Source of the DNA: Pseudomonadota bacterium
GTDB taxonomy: Bacteria > Desulfobacterota > SM23-61
Length of the DNA stretch: 41,278 bases
Direction: 5' to 3'
Assembly (NCBI GenBank): GCA_018819135.1
Contig: JAHJQK010000096.1
Coordinates: 1 to 41,278, forward strand
Positions 7,607 to 15,012 of this stretch are shown here, piece after piece (the first letter of the stretch is position 1; each line of letters opens with the position of its first letter). A model generated the notes under the pieces. That model did no database searches and had not been told where the DNA came from. It saw only the letters and a program-made list of their open reading frames with translations. Both the position numbers and the translations under genes were made by a program.

Positions 7607-8008
7607 ATGGAAAACTGGGAAAAACTAATCGAAACAATATTGGGCAAGGATTGTGAGCGAAATCGAGAGAACTCGATTAGGTTCAAAGAATACCTCCTCA
7701 AAAATCTGAAATTGCCGGTTAGGGTAACTGGTATCGAGGATTTTCCATGGGAAGAAAGGTATGTTATTGGAGGATTTAGCAAAAAAGAATATAACGAAAT
7801 GAAAAAGGATAATCCTTCATACACTGATGAATTCGATCTTCTTGATATTCAAGACCCTAATGAACATGATGACTGTATAGGAAAAATACGGAGAATTTCG
7901 GATGGAAAAGTATTTGTTTTCGGATTATCTTGGTTAGATGCTATTGACGAAGATAGTAGTTCTTTTGAACTCTTGGACACCTATTCGACATGGCATTGTA
8001 ATTACTAA
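7607..8008 (+). CDS. cassette gene 3: conserved hypothetical protein
   Basis: A 133-residue acidic soluble protein with no signal peptide. After a helical N-terminus (about 35 residues) come LPVRVTGIEDFPWEERYV, PSYTDEFDLLDI, a KIRRISDGKVFVFGLSWLDA strand pair and a C-terminal DTYSTWHCNY. The order of beta segments and the buried tryptophans suggest a small beta-rich domain; the cluster of aspartates could bind metal, but I cannot assign a family with confidence. Start ATG 7607 follows ATGAGG. It is 131 bases after the right box of site 3 and 174 before site 4. AT-rich like the other cassette genes. Confidence 0.72.
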   Translation: MENWEKLIETILGKDCERNRENSIRFKEYLLKNLKLPVRVTGIEDFPWEERYVIGGFSKKEYNEMKKDNPSYTDEFDLLDIQDPNEHDDCIGKIRRISDGKVFVFGLSWLDAIDEDSSSFELLDTYSTWHCNY

Positions 8009-8182
8009 TTGGAGGAATGGTTTTCTTTCTGAAGAGCGAGAATGAGGCCAAGGATGAATTATAGAGATACAAATAGAGAATGGAATGAAAAAGGGGCAAC
8101 TTTAGGCAAAAAGGATGAGGGTCAGCCCTTGACATAGGACAAGTTAAGTAAGGATTGAAAAGAATATTTTGCCCGCACCGGC

Positions 8183-8283
8183 AGATAACACCAGATTGGC
8201 ATTTAAACCCTTTGGAAATCGGCAGGCAACAATTTGAATATTCAAGGGAAGCCTGCCGACTTCGCCAATCCAAAACGTTATCT
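8183..8283 (+). repeat. attC-like site 4 (101 bp), the best-paired one
   Basis: Left box AGATAAC (8183-8189) and right box GTTATCT (8277-8283) are exact complements, extended by GC on each side to nine pairs. Inner boxes GATTGGC (8194-8200) and GCCAATC (8264-8270) also pair perfectly. Spacers are four and six bases, so the stem keeps an unequal bulge, as in attC. A further stem CGGCAGGC/GCCTGCCG (8220-8227/8251-8258) caps the loop. Confidence 0.7.
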
Positions 8284-8314
8284 GCTCAATGGAGGCTGAA
8301 AGGAGAAAAACACT

Positions 8315-8513
8315 ATGACCACATTATTATCGACTGCTTATTATCTTTTTTGTGTTGATACTTTTTAACGTGCGATGTGGCGCCGAAACAAATGTTCTCG
8401 AAAGAATTGTGGCTACGCCGGGCGACGGAATGAAAGTAAATGGTTGGAGGGGCAAATCTTTATTCTTGACTCTTACGGATGTGATTTCCCCGGCGAAACC
8501 TTGCGAGTCTTAA
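8315..8513 (+). pseudogene. cassette gene 4: short, apparently frameshifted secreted-peptide gene
   Basis: An ATG at 8315 has a good AAGGAG site (8299-8304) and lies 31 bases after the right box of site 4, the expected place for a cassette gene. That frame stops after 17 residues. In the next frame a hydrophobic signal-like stretch (RLLIIFFVLILFNV, then RCGAET) continues into ERIVATPGDGMKVNGW and ends in SPAKPCES at the TAA 8511-8513. One missing base near the start codon would join them into one secreted protein of about 65 residues. Whether it is a real decayed gene or chance cannot be settled from the window. Confidence 0.35.
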
Positions 8514-8595
8514 AGAAAAAGAAGAACAACGGTATAACTAATGCTGAATCCGCCTTCTGTTTTTGGGAGCATGACTCCAGTGCTTTACTCTACAG

Positions 8596-8757
8596 TATTG
8601 ATGGCTTCGTAAAAAGTCCATCTGCGGCGTTGCGCTGCATCCTTCGTCATTGCGGCGTACCTCTTAAGTACGCCTCATTCCTCAGGATTTGCGCGCCTGG
8701 CATCTGGAGCTTTTTACTTTGCCATCCATCTTGATGACTTTTTACGAGTTCACCAAT
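8596..8757. mobile_element. MITE-like palindromic element
   Basis: A 162-base element with imperfect terminal inverted repeats: GATGGCTTCGTAAAAAGTC on the left (8600-8618) and GACTTTTTACGAGTTCACC on the right (8736-8754), which also share TATTG/CAATA ends. The interior is GC-rich and partly self-complementary. No ORF of its own is convincing. The GTAAAAAGTC end is familiar from dispersed repeats in deltaproteobacterial genomes. It ends six bases before the stop of the DUF4143 gene and can form a long hairpin there, which could also stop convergent transcription. Confidence 0.6.
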
Positions 8758-8762
8758 ATTAT

Positions 8763-9938
8763 TTACTTGAACTGCCCACTCCACAGGCCTTCCAGGAATT
8801 CTTTAAAGGGAAGAACCATCACATCTTCAAGTCTTCTCCGCCGCGGCTCGAGGCTCACACAAAGGTAACGTTTTAACCTTTTTTCCTCGGCAAGGGCCCG
8901 GAGGGATTTGATATCCCGCAAGGAAACATTCTCTTTGGCTTTAACCTCCACGGCCGTATGCTCCCCGATTATGAAATCAACTTCAAATCCCGAGGTTGAC
9001 CGCCAAAAACTAAGAGGCTCGCCGGATACATAATCTCGGTAACTGCAAAGCTCATGCATGAGATAGGTCTCGAAGGCCTCTCCGAATTCGGGCGTTCCTG
9101 GACGGAATTCTCTCCCTTGGAGGGCGGCCAGGACACCCACATCAAAAAAGAAATATTTAGAAGAAGCCAAAGGCTTCCTTTTCTTGGTCTTGCGCCAAGG
9201 AGGAAGCTCGTAAAGGACGAGGGTATCTTTGAGGATTTCAAAATATTCATAAACCGTAGTCCGGGGCACCTGGGCGTCATTGGCTACATTGGTAAAGTTC
9301 ACAATTGTCCCATTGCAGAGGGCAGCTACTTTCAAGAAACGGCTGAAAGCGGGAATGTTGCGTGTTACTCCTTCGGCCACGATTTCTTGCTGAAGGTATA
9401 AACCGGCATAGGCTTCGAGGTCGGCTTTCGGGTCATCTGAAAAATAGATCGAGGGCAGCAACCCTCGGTTTAATGCCCGCTGGAAATCAAATCGATCACC
9501 CAATTCCTGGTAGGTTAGGGGATGGAGATACTTGGTGCGGGCCCGTCCTCCCAGAAGATTCACACCCCCCCGACGAAGCTTTCGGGCGCTGGAACCGGTC
9601 AATAGGAAATGGACTCCGCGAGTTTCAATAAGGCGGTGGATTTCGTTTAAAAGAATAGGAAGGCGCTGAATTTCATCGATTACGACCCAGCGATCCCCTG
9701 ACGATAATTCCTGGCCCAGGCGGCCTGGGTTTTGACTCAGGGCCAGATATATAGAATGATCAAGAAGATCATAGACCCGCACCTTTTTCAGAATGTGGCG
9801 AATCAGGGAAGTCTTTCCCGTCTGCCGCGGTCCAAGAAGAAAGTGGGACCTTTTCTCCAGTAAGGCTGGAAGATTCAGCCTCCGCTCGACCCAATTGCTT
9901 CTGTCGTTTACAGGATTTTTTGTCATATTAATCGTCAT
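8763..9938 (-). CDS. AAA ATPase with DUF4143 C-terminal domain
   Basis: A 391-residue ATPase of the AAA_14/DUF4143 group. The Walker A loop is GPRQTGKTS (36-44), Walker B is WVVIDEIQ (84-91), and a sensor motif LLTGSSARK follows at 112-120 with RARTKYLHPLTYQE. The C-terminal DUF4143 part ends with VDFIIGEHTAVEVKA, a D...EVK pattern like restriction-type nuclease folds, but nuclease activity of the family is unproven. Such genes are scattered singly in genomes and are often found in mobile or defence-rich regions; the role is unknown. It is the only gene here on the minus strand, at the right edge of the cassette island. The -10 box at 9941-9946 sits so close that ATG 9926 (MTKNPVND) may be the true start instead of 9938. 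Confidence 0.82.
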   Translation of the reverse strand: MTINMTKNPVNDRSNWVERRLNLPALLEKRSHFLLGPRQTGKTSLIRHILKKVRVYDLLDHSIYLALSQNPGRLGQELSSGDRWVVIDEIQRLPILLNEIHRLIETRGVHFLLTGSSARKLRRGGVNLLGGRARTKYLHPLTYQELGDRFDFQRALNRGLLPSIYFSDDPKADLEAYAGLYLQQEIVAEGVTRNIPAFSRFLKVAALCNGTIVNFTNVANDAQVPRTTVYEYFEILKDTLVLYELPPWRKTKKRKPLASSKYFFFDVGVLAALQGREFRPGTPEFGEAFETYLMHELCSYRDYVSGEPLSFWRSTSGFEVDFIIGEHTAVEVKAKENVSLRDIKSLRALAEEKRLKRYLCVSLEPRRRRLEDVMVLPFKEFLEGLWSGQFK

Positions 9939-9940
9939 TT

Positions 9941-9969
9941 ATCATGCCAAACGACGATATAATTGTCAA
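9941..9969 (-). promoter_or_regulatory. promoter of the DUF4143 gene
   Basis: On the minus strand TTGACA (9969-9964) is followed after exactly 17 bases by CATGAT (9946-9941), four of six -10 matches. The transcript would begin near 9934, between the two candidate start codons, and no ribosome site is visible, so the message may be leaderless or nearly so. Confidence 0.5.
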
Positions 9970-10159
9970 TCTTTTTTCACGAGTAGTTCAATTGCGTATG
10001 CTCGGTTGAGCAGGAAAAAACTTGGAACAGCTTTCCACATATTTGTCAAAATACTTGGATTTTAATTCCATATATTTAAACCCTTCAAATATTCGATAAA
10101 AAATGGCAAAGCGGGCGAAGCACGATTTCCCCTGGATTTGAAAGATGGTTGTGGTAGTA

Positions 10160-10188
10160 TTTACAGGAAGGCAAAAATAAAATATATT
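10160..10188 (+). promoter_or_regulatory. promoter of the SDR gene
   Basis: TTTACA (10160-10165), a 17-base spacer and TATATT (10183-10188), each one mismatch from the sigma-70 consensus, lie 65 bases before the ATG at 10254. The rest of the 315-base spacer (9939-10253) is AT-rich and shows nothing else besides the minus-strand promoter. Confidence 0.55.
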
Positions 10189-10253
10189 AACTTCAATCCT
10201 TTAAGAGACAGAGGGATCATTTAGATTCTTAATTCAAATTAGGAGGTAGCAAA

Positions 10254-11006
10254 ATGGATTTTTCGTTAAAAGGCAAGATTGCCCTAATCACCGGGGCGAG
10301 TCGGGGGATTGGTCAAGCAGTGGCTATCGGGTTGGCTCAGGCCGGTGCGGATGTTGCTATTGCCAGCCGTAAACTTCCCGACCTGGAGAAGGTGGCAGAG
10401 CAGGTAAGAAAAACGGGTAGAAAATGCCTGCCGGTAGCGGCTCATGTGGCCCGGATGGAAGAGATCAATAATCTTGTTGGCAAAGTGATGGCCGAGTACG
10501 GGAGGATCGACATCCTGGTGAATAATGCCGCTACCAATCCCACGATGGCCTCGGCTATAGACGTAGATGAACGGGCCTGGGATGCGATTATGAACCTCAA
10601 CCTGAGAGGGTTGTTCTTCCTAAGCCAGGCGGTAGCCCGGTTGATGAAAGAAAAAGGAGGAGGAAAAATTATCAACGTTTCCTCCATCGCGGGGATTTCT
10701 CCCGATCTATTACCGGTTTATTCCATAAGCAAGGCCGGGGTGATTATGGCCACTAAGGTGATGGCCCAGCAATGGGCTCAATACAATATTCGGGTAAACG
10801 TGGTCGCGCCGGGCCTGACCAAAACCCGCTTCAGCGAGGCCCTGTGGAATAACCCGGACATCCTGAAAATGGCTATGAGCAGAACTCCTATGGCCCGCGT
10901 GGCCGATCCCGAGGAGATGGTGGGAGCAGTCATTTACCTGGGCTCCGATGCTTCCAGTTATGTAACGGGGCAGGTGATTGCCATCGACGGTGGTAAAACC
11001 ATATAG
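10254..11006 (+). CDS. SDR-family oxidoreductase (FabG-like)
   Basis: A 250-residue classical short-chain dehydrogenase, likely an NAD(P)-dependent 3-oxoacyl or related alcohol/ketone reductase. It has TGASRGIG (13-20) for the dinucleotide, NNA (90-92), the catalytic serine in INVSSIAG (143/144), and Y156 and K160 of the YxxxK motif. R39 after the second strand hints at NADP(H). The tail YVTGQVIAIDGG is typical of FabG-type tetramers. Start ATG follows AGGAGG. It is a single-gene unit with its own promoter and a hairpin after it, without acyl-carrier or other fatty acid genes nearby, so a role in fatty acid synthesis is not indicated; secondary alcohol or hydroxyacyl-CoA metabolism is equally possible. 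Confidence 0.85.
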   Translation: MDFSLKGKIALITGASRGIGQAVAIGLAQAGADVAIASRKLPDLEKVAEQVRKTGRKCLPVAAHVARMEEINNLVGKVMAEYGRIDILVNNAATNPTMASAIDVDERAWDAIMNLNLRGLFFLSQAVARLMKEKGGGKIINVSSIAGISPDLLPVYSISKAGVIMATKVMAQQWAQYNIRVNVVAPGLTKTRFSEALWNNPDILKMAMSRTPMARVADPEEMVGAVIYLGSDASSYVTGQVIAIDGGKTI

Positions 11007-11030
11007 CTCTTGGAAAAAAATGGGAGATCT

Positions 11031-11059
11031 CCGGGAAGGCCGTAAAGCGGCTTTCCCGG
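11031..11059 (+). terminator. hairpin after the SDR gene, terminator-like
   Basis: CCGGGAAGGCCG (11031-11042) pairs with CGGCTTTCCCGG (11048-11059) over 12 positions with one G-T pair and a five-base loop, 24 bases after the stop. The T-tract is only TTT, so it may be a weak terminator. A second 12-bp hairpin, GGCTGGAGGGTG/CACCCTCCAGCC, lies at 11191-11232. Confidence 0.5.
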
Positions 11060-11293
11060 TTTGCCGAGCATATTCAAAATTATCTGCGACCAACCCGTCA
11101 CATCAATATGACGAAATTGTAAAAACCAACGACCTTGCTTAAAACGCCCTGAATCCCCGGGCCTGGGAGGATCATCCAGCGCTCGATCCCGGCTGGAGGG
11201 TGATTCTCTCCCTCCTTTACCACCCTCCAGCCCGGATAATGAGTAAGCATTCGCGGCTCGAAAAAGGTGGAGGAGGGCGAGAACAAAAATGGG

Positions 11294-11323
11294 TTGACAA
11301 TCTTTTTCCCGTCGATTAATAAT
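11294..11323 (+). promoter_or_regulatory. promoter of the histidine kinase gene
   Basis: A perfect TTGACA (11294-11299), an 18-base spacer and AATAAT (11318-11323, five of six) lie 57 bases before the TTG start at 11380. Confidence 0.5.
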
Positions 11324-11379
11324 ACATCGCAATTATTTCGCTCATTCAACGAACCATTCCAAGCACCGGAGAAAGAATT

Positions 11380-13242
11380 TTGGAAGAGCCCCAGCAAAAA
11401 CGGGAGGGAGTTCCTTTTCGTCTGCCTGTGGAAGAGGAGCTTATCGAGCGGGTCTCCTGGTTAATCCGTCTGCGCTGGTTCGCCGCCTTGGGGGTCGTAG
11501 TCACCACCCTGGTAGTGGGGACTCTCCTGCGCCTACCCACCCGGCAGGTGGAATTGTTTTTTATCGGGACGATCATCGCCGCCTACAACGCCGCCTTCCA
11601 CCACCGCCTCAAAGTCCTTATGCGCAATCCCTCTGCTGGAGTCAAGCAGTTCAGTGATTTTGCCAGCCTGCAATTTTTCGTAGACTGGCTGGGTCTGATT
11701 TTCCTGGTCCATTATTCAGGAGGGATTGACAGCCCGGTCATCTTTTACTTTATTTTCCACGCCATCATCGCCAGCATCCTCATTCCCCCCCGGGCCTGCT
11801 ACTTCCATGCTACCGTCGGGGTTCTTCTGGTGGGGACCTTAGCCCTGCTGGAATTCTATGAAATCATCCCCCATGTGTCCGTCCCTGGATTCCTGACTCC
11901 CCACTTCCAGCAGCCTTTCTATGTCATGGGCACCTTCTTCTTCTTCGCCAGCGCGATCTACGTTTCCATCTATTTAGCGACTTCCATCACCCGCAGGCTT
12001 TGGGCCCGAACGCGCGAGTTGGCCAAACTGAAACAGCGGTTGGAGAGCGCTTATTACAAGACCCAGACCCTTTACGATATCGCCAAGGCGGCAACCTCGA
12101 CCCTGAATTTTACTGAGGTGCTCAATACGATCGCTCAGCAGGCCACCAAGGCCATGAATGCCAAGGCCTGTTCGATCCGCCTGCTAGATGAGGAACGGCG
12201 TCAACTGTGGGTCGGGGCAGCCTACGGGCTGAGCGAGGAATATTTGTCCAAAGGCCCGGTGGATTTGAACAAAAGTTTAGTTGACCGAGGAGCGCTGCGC
12301 GGCAAGCCGGTGGCGGTTTTGGACGTAACCAAAGACCCAGGGTTCCAGTATCCCGAAGAAGCCCGGAAGGAAGGAATCCGTTCGGTACTTTGCGTTCCTT
12401 TGAGCGTGCGGGAACAAACCATTGGCGTTCTCCGGATGTATACAGGGGAAGTCCACCGCTTCACGAACGAGGAAATCGAATTTCTCTCCACCCTGGCCAG
12501 TCAAGGAGCGGTGGCTATCGAGAATGCCCGCACGTATCAGCGTTTGGAAGACCTGGAGCAGGCCAAGTCGGATTTCGTTTTTACAGTGGCCCACGAACTC
12601 AAATCACCCGTGGCGGCGATTCAGTCCATCCTCCGGGTTCTCCTGGAAGGATACGCCGGGGAAATTTTTCAAAAACAAAAAGAACTGATCGGACGGGCGG
12701 AACGCAGGCTAATCGCCCTGCAAAGCCTCATCCGCGATCTGCTGGCCCTGGGGGCGCTTAAAGGAGCCCTTCCAGAAACCAAGAAGACCGATGTAATTCT
12801 GAATGGAGTCGTAAACCGGGTCGTGGACACCATCCATCCAGAGGTTGAAGAGAAAAATATCGAATTCACCGTAGAAGTCCCGGATACTCTCTTGACCATC
12901 AAGGGCAACGATGACGATCTGGAACGCCTGCTGGGTAACTTGTTGGAGAACGCCGTAAAATATACTCCACCGGGGGGCAAAGTGAGGTTACAGCTCAGCT
13001 TGGATAATAATACGCTCCGCCTCCTCGTCGCGGACACGGGGATCGGCATCTCGCCTGAATCCATGCCGCGCATATTCGAGGAATTTTATCGGGCTAAGAA
13101 TGCCAAAGAGATGGGGCAAGAAGGTACGGGACTGGGTCTGTCTTTGGTCAAACATATCGTGGACCGTTACCACGGCGAGATAGGCGTCGAAAGCAAGCTC
13201 GGGGAGGGAAGCACTTTTATCGTTACCCTGCCCAGGGAATGA
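11380..13242 (+). CDS. membrane sensor histidine kinase with GAF domain
   Basis: A 620-residue hybrid-free sensor kinase. Residues 28-205 contain about six hydrophobic segments (for example LRWFAALGVVVTTLVVGTLL and YVMGTFFFFASAIYVSIYLA), a MASE-like membrane sensor. A coiled linker (208-230) leads to a GAF domain (about 230-385). The HisKA domain has the phosphorylated H405 in TVAHELKSP. The ATP-binding domain shows the N box N524 in LLENAVKYTP, G1 D552 in ADTGIGIS, the F box at 565-570 and G2 GTGLGL (582-587). The start is TTG 11380 with GGAG upstream. No response regulator gene is adjacent. It lies 186 bases before the hdr-flx operon on the same strand, so redox or electron-donor control of that operon is a fair guess but no more. 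Confidence 0.88.
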   Translation: MEEPQQKREGVPFRLPVEEELIERVSWLIRLRWFAALGVVVTTLVVGTLLRLPTRQVELFFIGTIIAAYNAAFHHRLKVLMRNPSAGVKQFSDFASLQFFVDWLGLIFLVHYSGGIDSPVIFYFIFHAIIASILIPPRACYFHATVGVLLVGTLALLEFYEIIPHVSVPGFLTPHFQQPFYVMGTFFFFASAIYVSIYLATSITRRLWARTRELAKLKQRLESAYYKTQTLYDIAKAATSTLNFTEVLNTIAQQATKAMNAKACSIRLLDEERRQLWVGAAYGLSEEYLSKGPVDLNKSLVDRGALRGKPVAVLDVTKDPGFQYPEEARKEGIRSVLCVPLSVREQTIGVLRMYTGEVHRFTNEEIEFLSTLASQGAVAIENARTYQRLEDLEQAKSDFVFTVAHELKSPVAAIQSILRVLLEGYAGEIFQKQKELIGRAERRLIALQSLIRDLLALGALKGALPETKKTDVILNGVVNRVVDTIHPEVEEKNIEFTVEVPDTLLTIKGNDDDLERLLGNLLENAVKYTPPGGKVRLQLSLDNNTLRLLVADTGIGISPESMPRIFEEFYRAKNAKEMGQEGTGLGLSLVKHIVDRYHGEIGVESKLGEGSTFIVTLPRE

Positions 13243-13246
13243 TTCG

Positions 13247-13345
13247 AATGCGGATTGCCGAGTGCGGAATGCGGAACGAGAAAAATTAAGTTCCGAGTTT
13301 CGATTTAGAAATTCCGCAATCGGCAATCCGAAATCCGCAATTTTT
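13247..13345. repeat. imperfect palindrome built from GCGGATTGC words
   Basis: The left half (GAATGCGGATTGCCGAGTGC, 13247-13266) is answered by ATTCCGCAATCGGCAATCCG (13311-13330). The stem is long but imperfect and is followed by ATTTTTTG, so it may stop transcription after the kinase gene. Related wording occurs in the hdrA-flxD spacer. Confidence 0.5.
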
Positions 13346-13428
13346 TGTTTATGAGGGAGATCATAGGAAGTTGCCAACTGTTCCCGATAGAATGAGTAAA
13401 CAACCTTACCCGCGCAGGGGAGCGCTTG

Positions 13429-13992
13429 ATGAAAATTACCTTGGGTGACCATTCTCGGGTTTTTGGTAGAAAGATTAGCGACATGATCGGACAGAACATC
13501 GATGGATGTTATCAGTGCGGTAAATGCACGGCCGGCTGCCCGATCGCCTACGCCATGGAAGTCCCTCCCCACGAAGTGATCCGCCTGGTGCAATTAGGGC
13601 GGGAAGAGGAGGCAATGGGTTCGCACACGATCTGGCTCTGCGCTTCGTGCGAGACCTGTACTTCCCGCTGCCCCAAAAATATTGACGTGGCCGCTGCCAT
13701 GGATGCCCTGCGGGTCCTGGCCTTTCGCCAGGGACAGACAGGGGTGGAAAAAGAAATCACCCTCTTCCATAAACTCTTCCTGAAAGTCATCGAGCGCTTT
13801 GGTCGGGTGAATGACCTCCAGCTGATGGGAAGATATAACCTGCTTACCCTGAATCCGCTGAAGGATTGGCGGTTGGGGCTCAAGCTCTTGGCCAAAGGAA
13901 AGCTTAAGCTGACCACCCCCCCGGTGAAAGGGTTGCAGGAATTTCAGGAAATTATCAAGCGTGTTCTGACCAAGCGGGGGGAGGGGGCATGA
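13429..13992 (+). CDS. hdrC: heterodisulfide reductase subunit C-like iron-sulfur protein
   Basis: A 187-residue protein that carries electrons between HdrA and HdrB in heterodisulfide reductase-type complexes. Two [4Fe-4S] motifs are complete: C27, C30, C33, C37 (CYQCGKCTAGCP) and C71, C74, C77, C81 (CASCETCTSRCP). A helical C-terminal tail follows. A TTG at 13426 lies directly before the ATG; the spacing from AGGGGAG favours ATG 13429. Its stop overlaps the hdrB start in GGGGGCATGA, so translation is coupled. First gene of a seven-gene run. Soluble, with no haem b membrane subunit nearby, so this is the cytoplasmic HdrABC type, not HdrDE. Confidence 0.9.
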   Translation: MKITLGDHSRVFGRKISDMIGQNIDGCYQCGKCTAGCPIAYAMEVPPHEVIRLVQLGREEEAMGSHTIWLCASCETCTSRCPKNIDVAAAMDALRVLAFRQGQTGVEKEITLFHKLFLKVIERFGRVNDLQLMGRYNLLTLNPLKDWRLGLKLLAKGKLKLTTPPVKGLQEFQEIIKRVLTKRGEGA

Positions 13993-14861
13993 AATACGCC
14001 TATTACCCGGGATGCTCGCTTCATTCCACGGCTTCGGACTATCAGCAATCTATCGATTCCGTTTTTAAGAAACTATCCATCGAATTGGAGGAAATAGAAG
14101 GTTGGACTTGTTGCGGGGCCTCGGCCGCCCATGTTGCCGACGATCTCCTGCCTCTGGTCCTCCCCGCCAAGGATCTTCTGCAAGTGGAAAAAAAGGGCCT
14201 GGAAGTTTTAGCTCCTTGTGCCGCTTGTTATAACCGTATGCGTTTGACTACCCATAAGCTGCGGGAGAATGCGGAATTGAGAAGGAAGGTCAATCAGATT
14301 TTACGCGGTGATTATGAGGGAAAGGTCAAGGTGCGTCACATCTCGGATGTTGTGGTTAACGAGTACGGCCTGGAAGCCATTGCCAAACTCCTGGAAAAGG
14401 ATCTGAATGGTTTGAAGGTGGTTTGCTACTATGGTTGCTTATCGGCCCGCCCGCAAAAGATTGTTGCCTTCGATGACCCGGTTTACCCTTCTTATCTTGA
14501 CCGGTTAATTCAAACCCTGGGGGGGAGCGCCATAGAGTGGCCCTTCAAGACTGAATGCTGCGGGGGTTCTTTCTCGGTTTCCAAAAAGGATGTAGTCCTG
14601 AAGTTGACCCACGATTTATTGGATATGGCCCAAGACCTTGGGGCTGAGGCCATTGTGGTTGATTGCCCCCTTTGCCAGTTTAACCTGGATTTCCGCCAGG
14701 AAGAAGTGGAAAAGAAATATGGGGCCCATTTCGCCCTGCCAGTTTTTTATTTCACCCAGTTACTGGGTATCGGACTGGGCCTGCGGGGAGAAGAGCTGGG
14801 ACTGAAGAAACTGAACGTGGACCCTTTTGCCCTCTTGGGGAAAAAAAACATCCAAATATAA
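13989..14861 (+). CDS. hdrB: heterodisulfide reductase subunit B-like protein
   Basis: A 290-residue protein with two CCG domains, the site that in methanogens holds two noncubane [4Fe-4S] clusters and reduces the disulfide substrate. First CCG set: C9, C41-C42, C77, C80. Second: C146/C150, C190-C191, C226, C229. All positions are filled, so a catalytic role is expected. Because this bacterium is unlikely to use CoM-S-S-CoB, the acceptor is probably another disulfide or thiol protein; DsrC has been proposed for Flx-Hdr in sulfate reducers. Start ATG overlaps the hdrC stop by four bases. The next gene, hdrA, begins 151 bases later after a repeat-bearing spacer. Confidence 0.9.
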   Translation: MKYAYYPGCSLHSTASDYQQSIDSVFKKLSIELEEIEGWTCCGASAAHVADDLLPLVLPAKDLLQVEKKGLEVLAPCAACYNRMRLTTHKLRENAELRRKVNQILRGDYEGKVKVRHISDVVVNEYGLEAIAKLLEKDLNGLKVVCYYGCLSARPQKIVAFDDPVYPSYLDRLIQTLGGSAIEWPFKTECCGGSFSVSKKDVVLKLTHDLLDMAQDLGAEAIVVDCPLCQFNLDFRQEEVEKKYGAHFALPVFYFTQLLGIGLGLRGEELGLKKLNVDPFALLGKKNIQI

Positions 14862-14865
14862 TTTT

Positions 14866-14990
14866 GCCACAGAGAACACAGAGGGCATAGAGGAAAATAA
14901 AAATAAAAGACCAAAGCTAAGACTGATCGTTGATTTATTTGTTTTGGTACTGGCTTTTTAATTATTCTTATTCTCTGTGATCTCTGTGGC
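14866..14990. repeat. inverted pair of CCACAGAG/CTCTGTGG repeats before hdrA
   Basis: GCCACAGAGAACACAGAGG (14866-14884) opens and TTCTCTGTGATCTCTGTGGC (14971-14990) closes an AT-rich stretch in the hdrB-hdrA spacer. The arms can pair into a long imperfect stem ending 22 bases before the hdrA start. Confidence 0.65.
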
Positions 14991-15012
14991 GAAAAAAAAT
15001 AAGGAATAGACG

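Larger units (their letters stand above)
5417..8513 (+). mobile_element. integron-like gene-cassette array (CALIN-like, no working integrase)
   Basis: Three complete units and one broken unit lie head to tail on the plus strand. Each unit is one short AT-rich gene, and units are separated by imperfect palindromes whose outer boxes carry AAC on the left and GTT on the right, with a second inner paired box, as in integron attC sites. The sites end at 5582-5588, 6621-6627, 7469-7475 and 8277-8283. Genes start soon after the right boxes. The only recombinase nearby is the deleted remnant at 5100-5359. Left and right limits are approximate. That these are true attC sites is an inference from layout and fold; the seven-base boxes differ slightly from the classical consensus. 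Confidence 0.62.

Noticed and set aside
8155..8358. 67-codon open frame over site 4
   Set aside because: It covers both boxes of the palindrome and ends within the signal-like stretch of another frame.
8352..8420. A fifth attC-like site starting at TTTTTAACGTGCG
   Set aside because: A left AAC box is present but no matching GTT right box or inner pair follows within 150 bases.
8375..8734. 119-codon open frame into the MITE-like element
   Set aside because: Half of it is the palindromic element, and composition does not look like protein.
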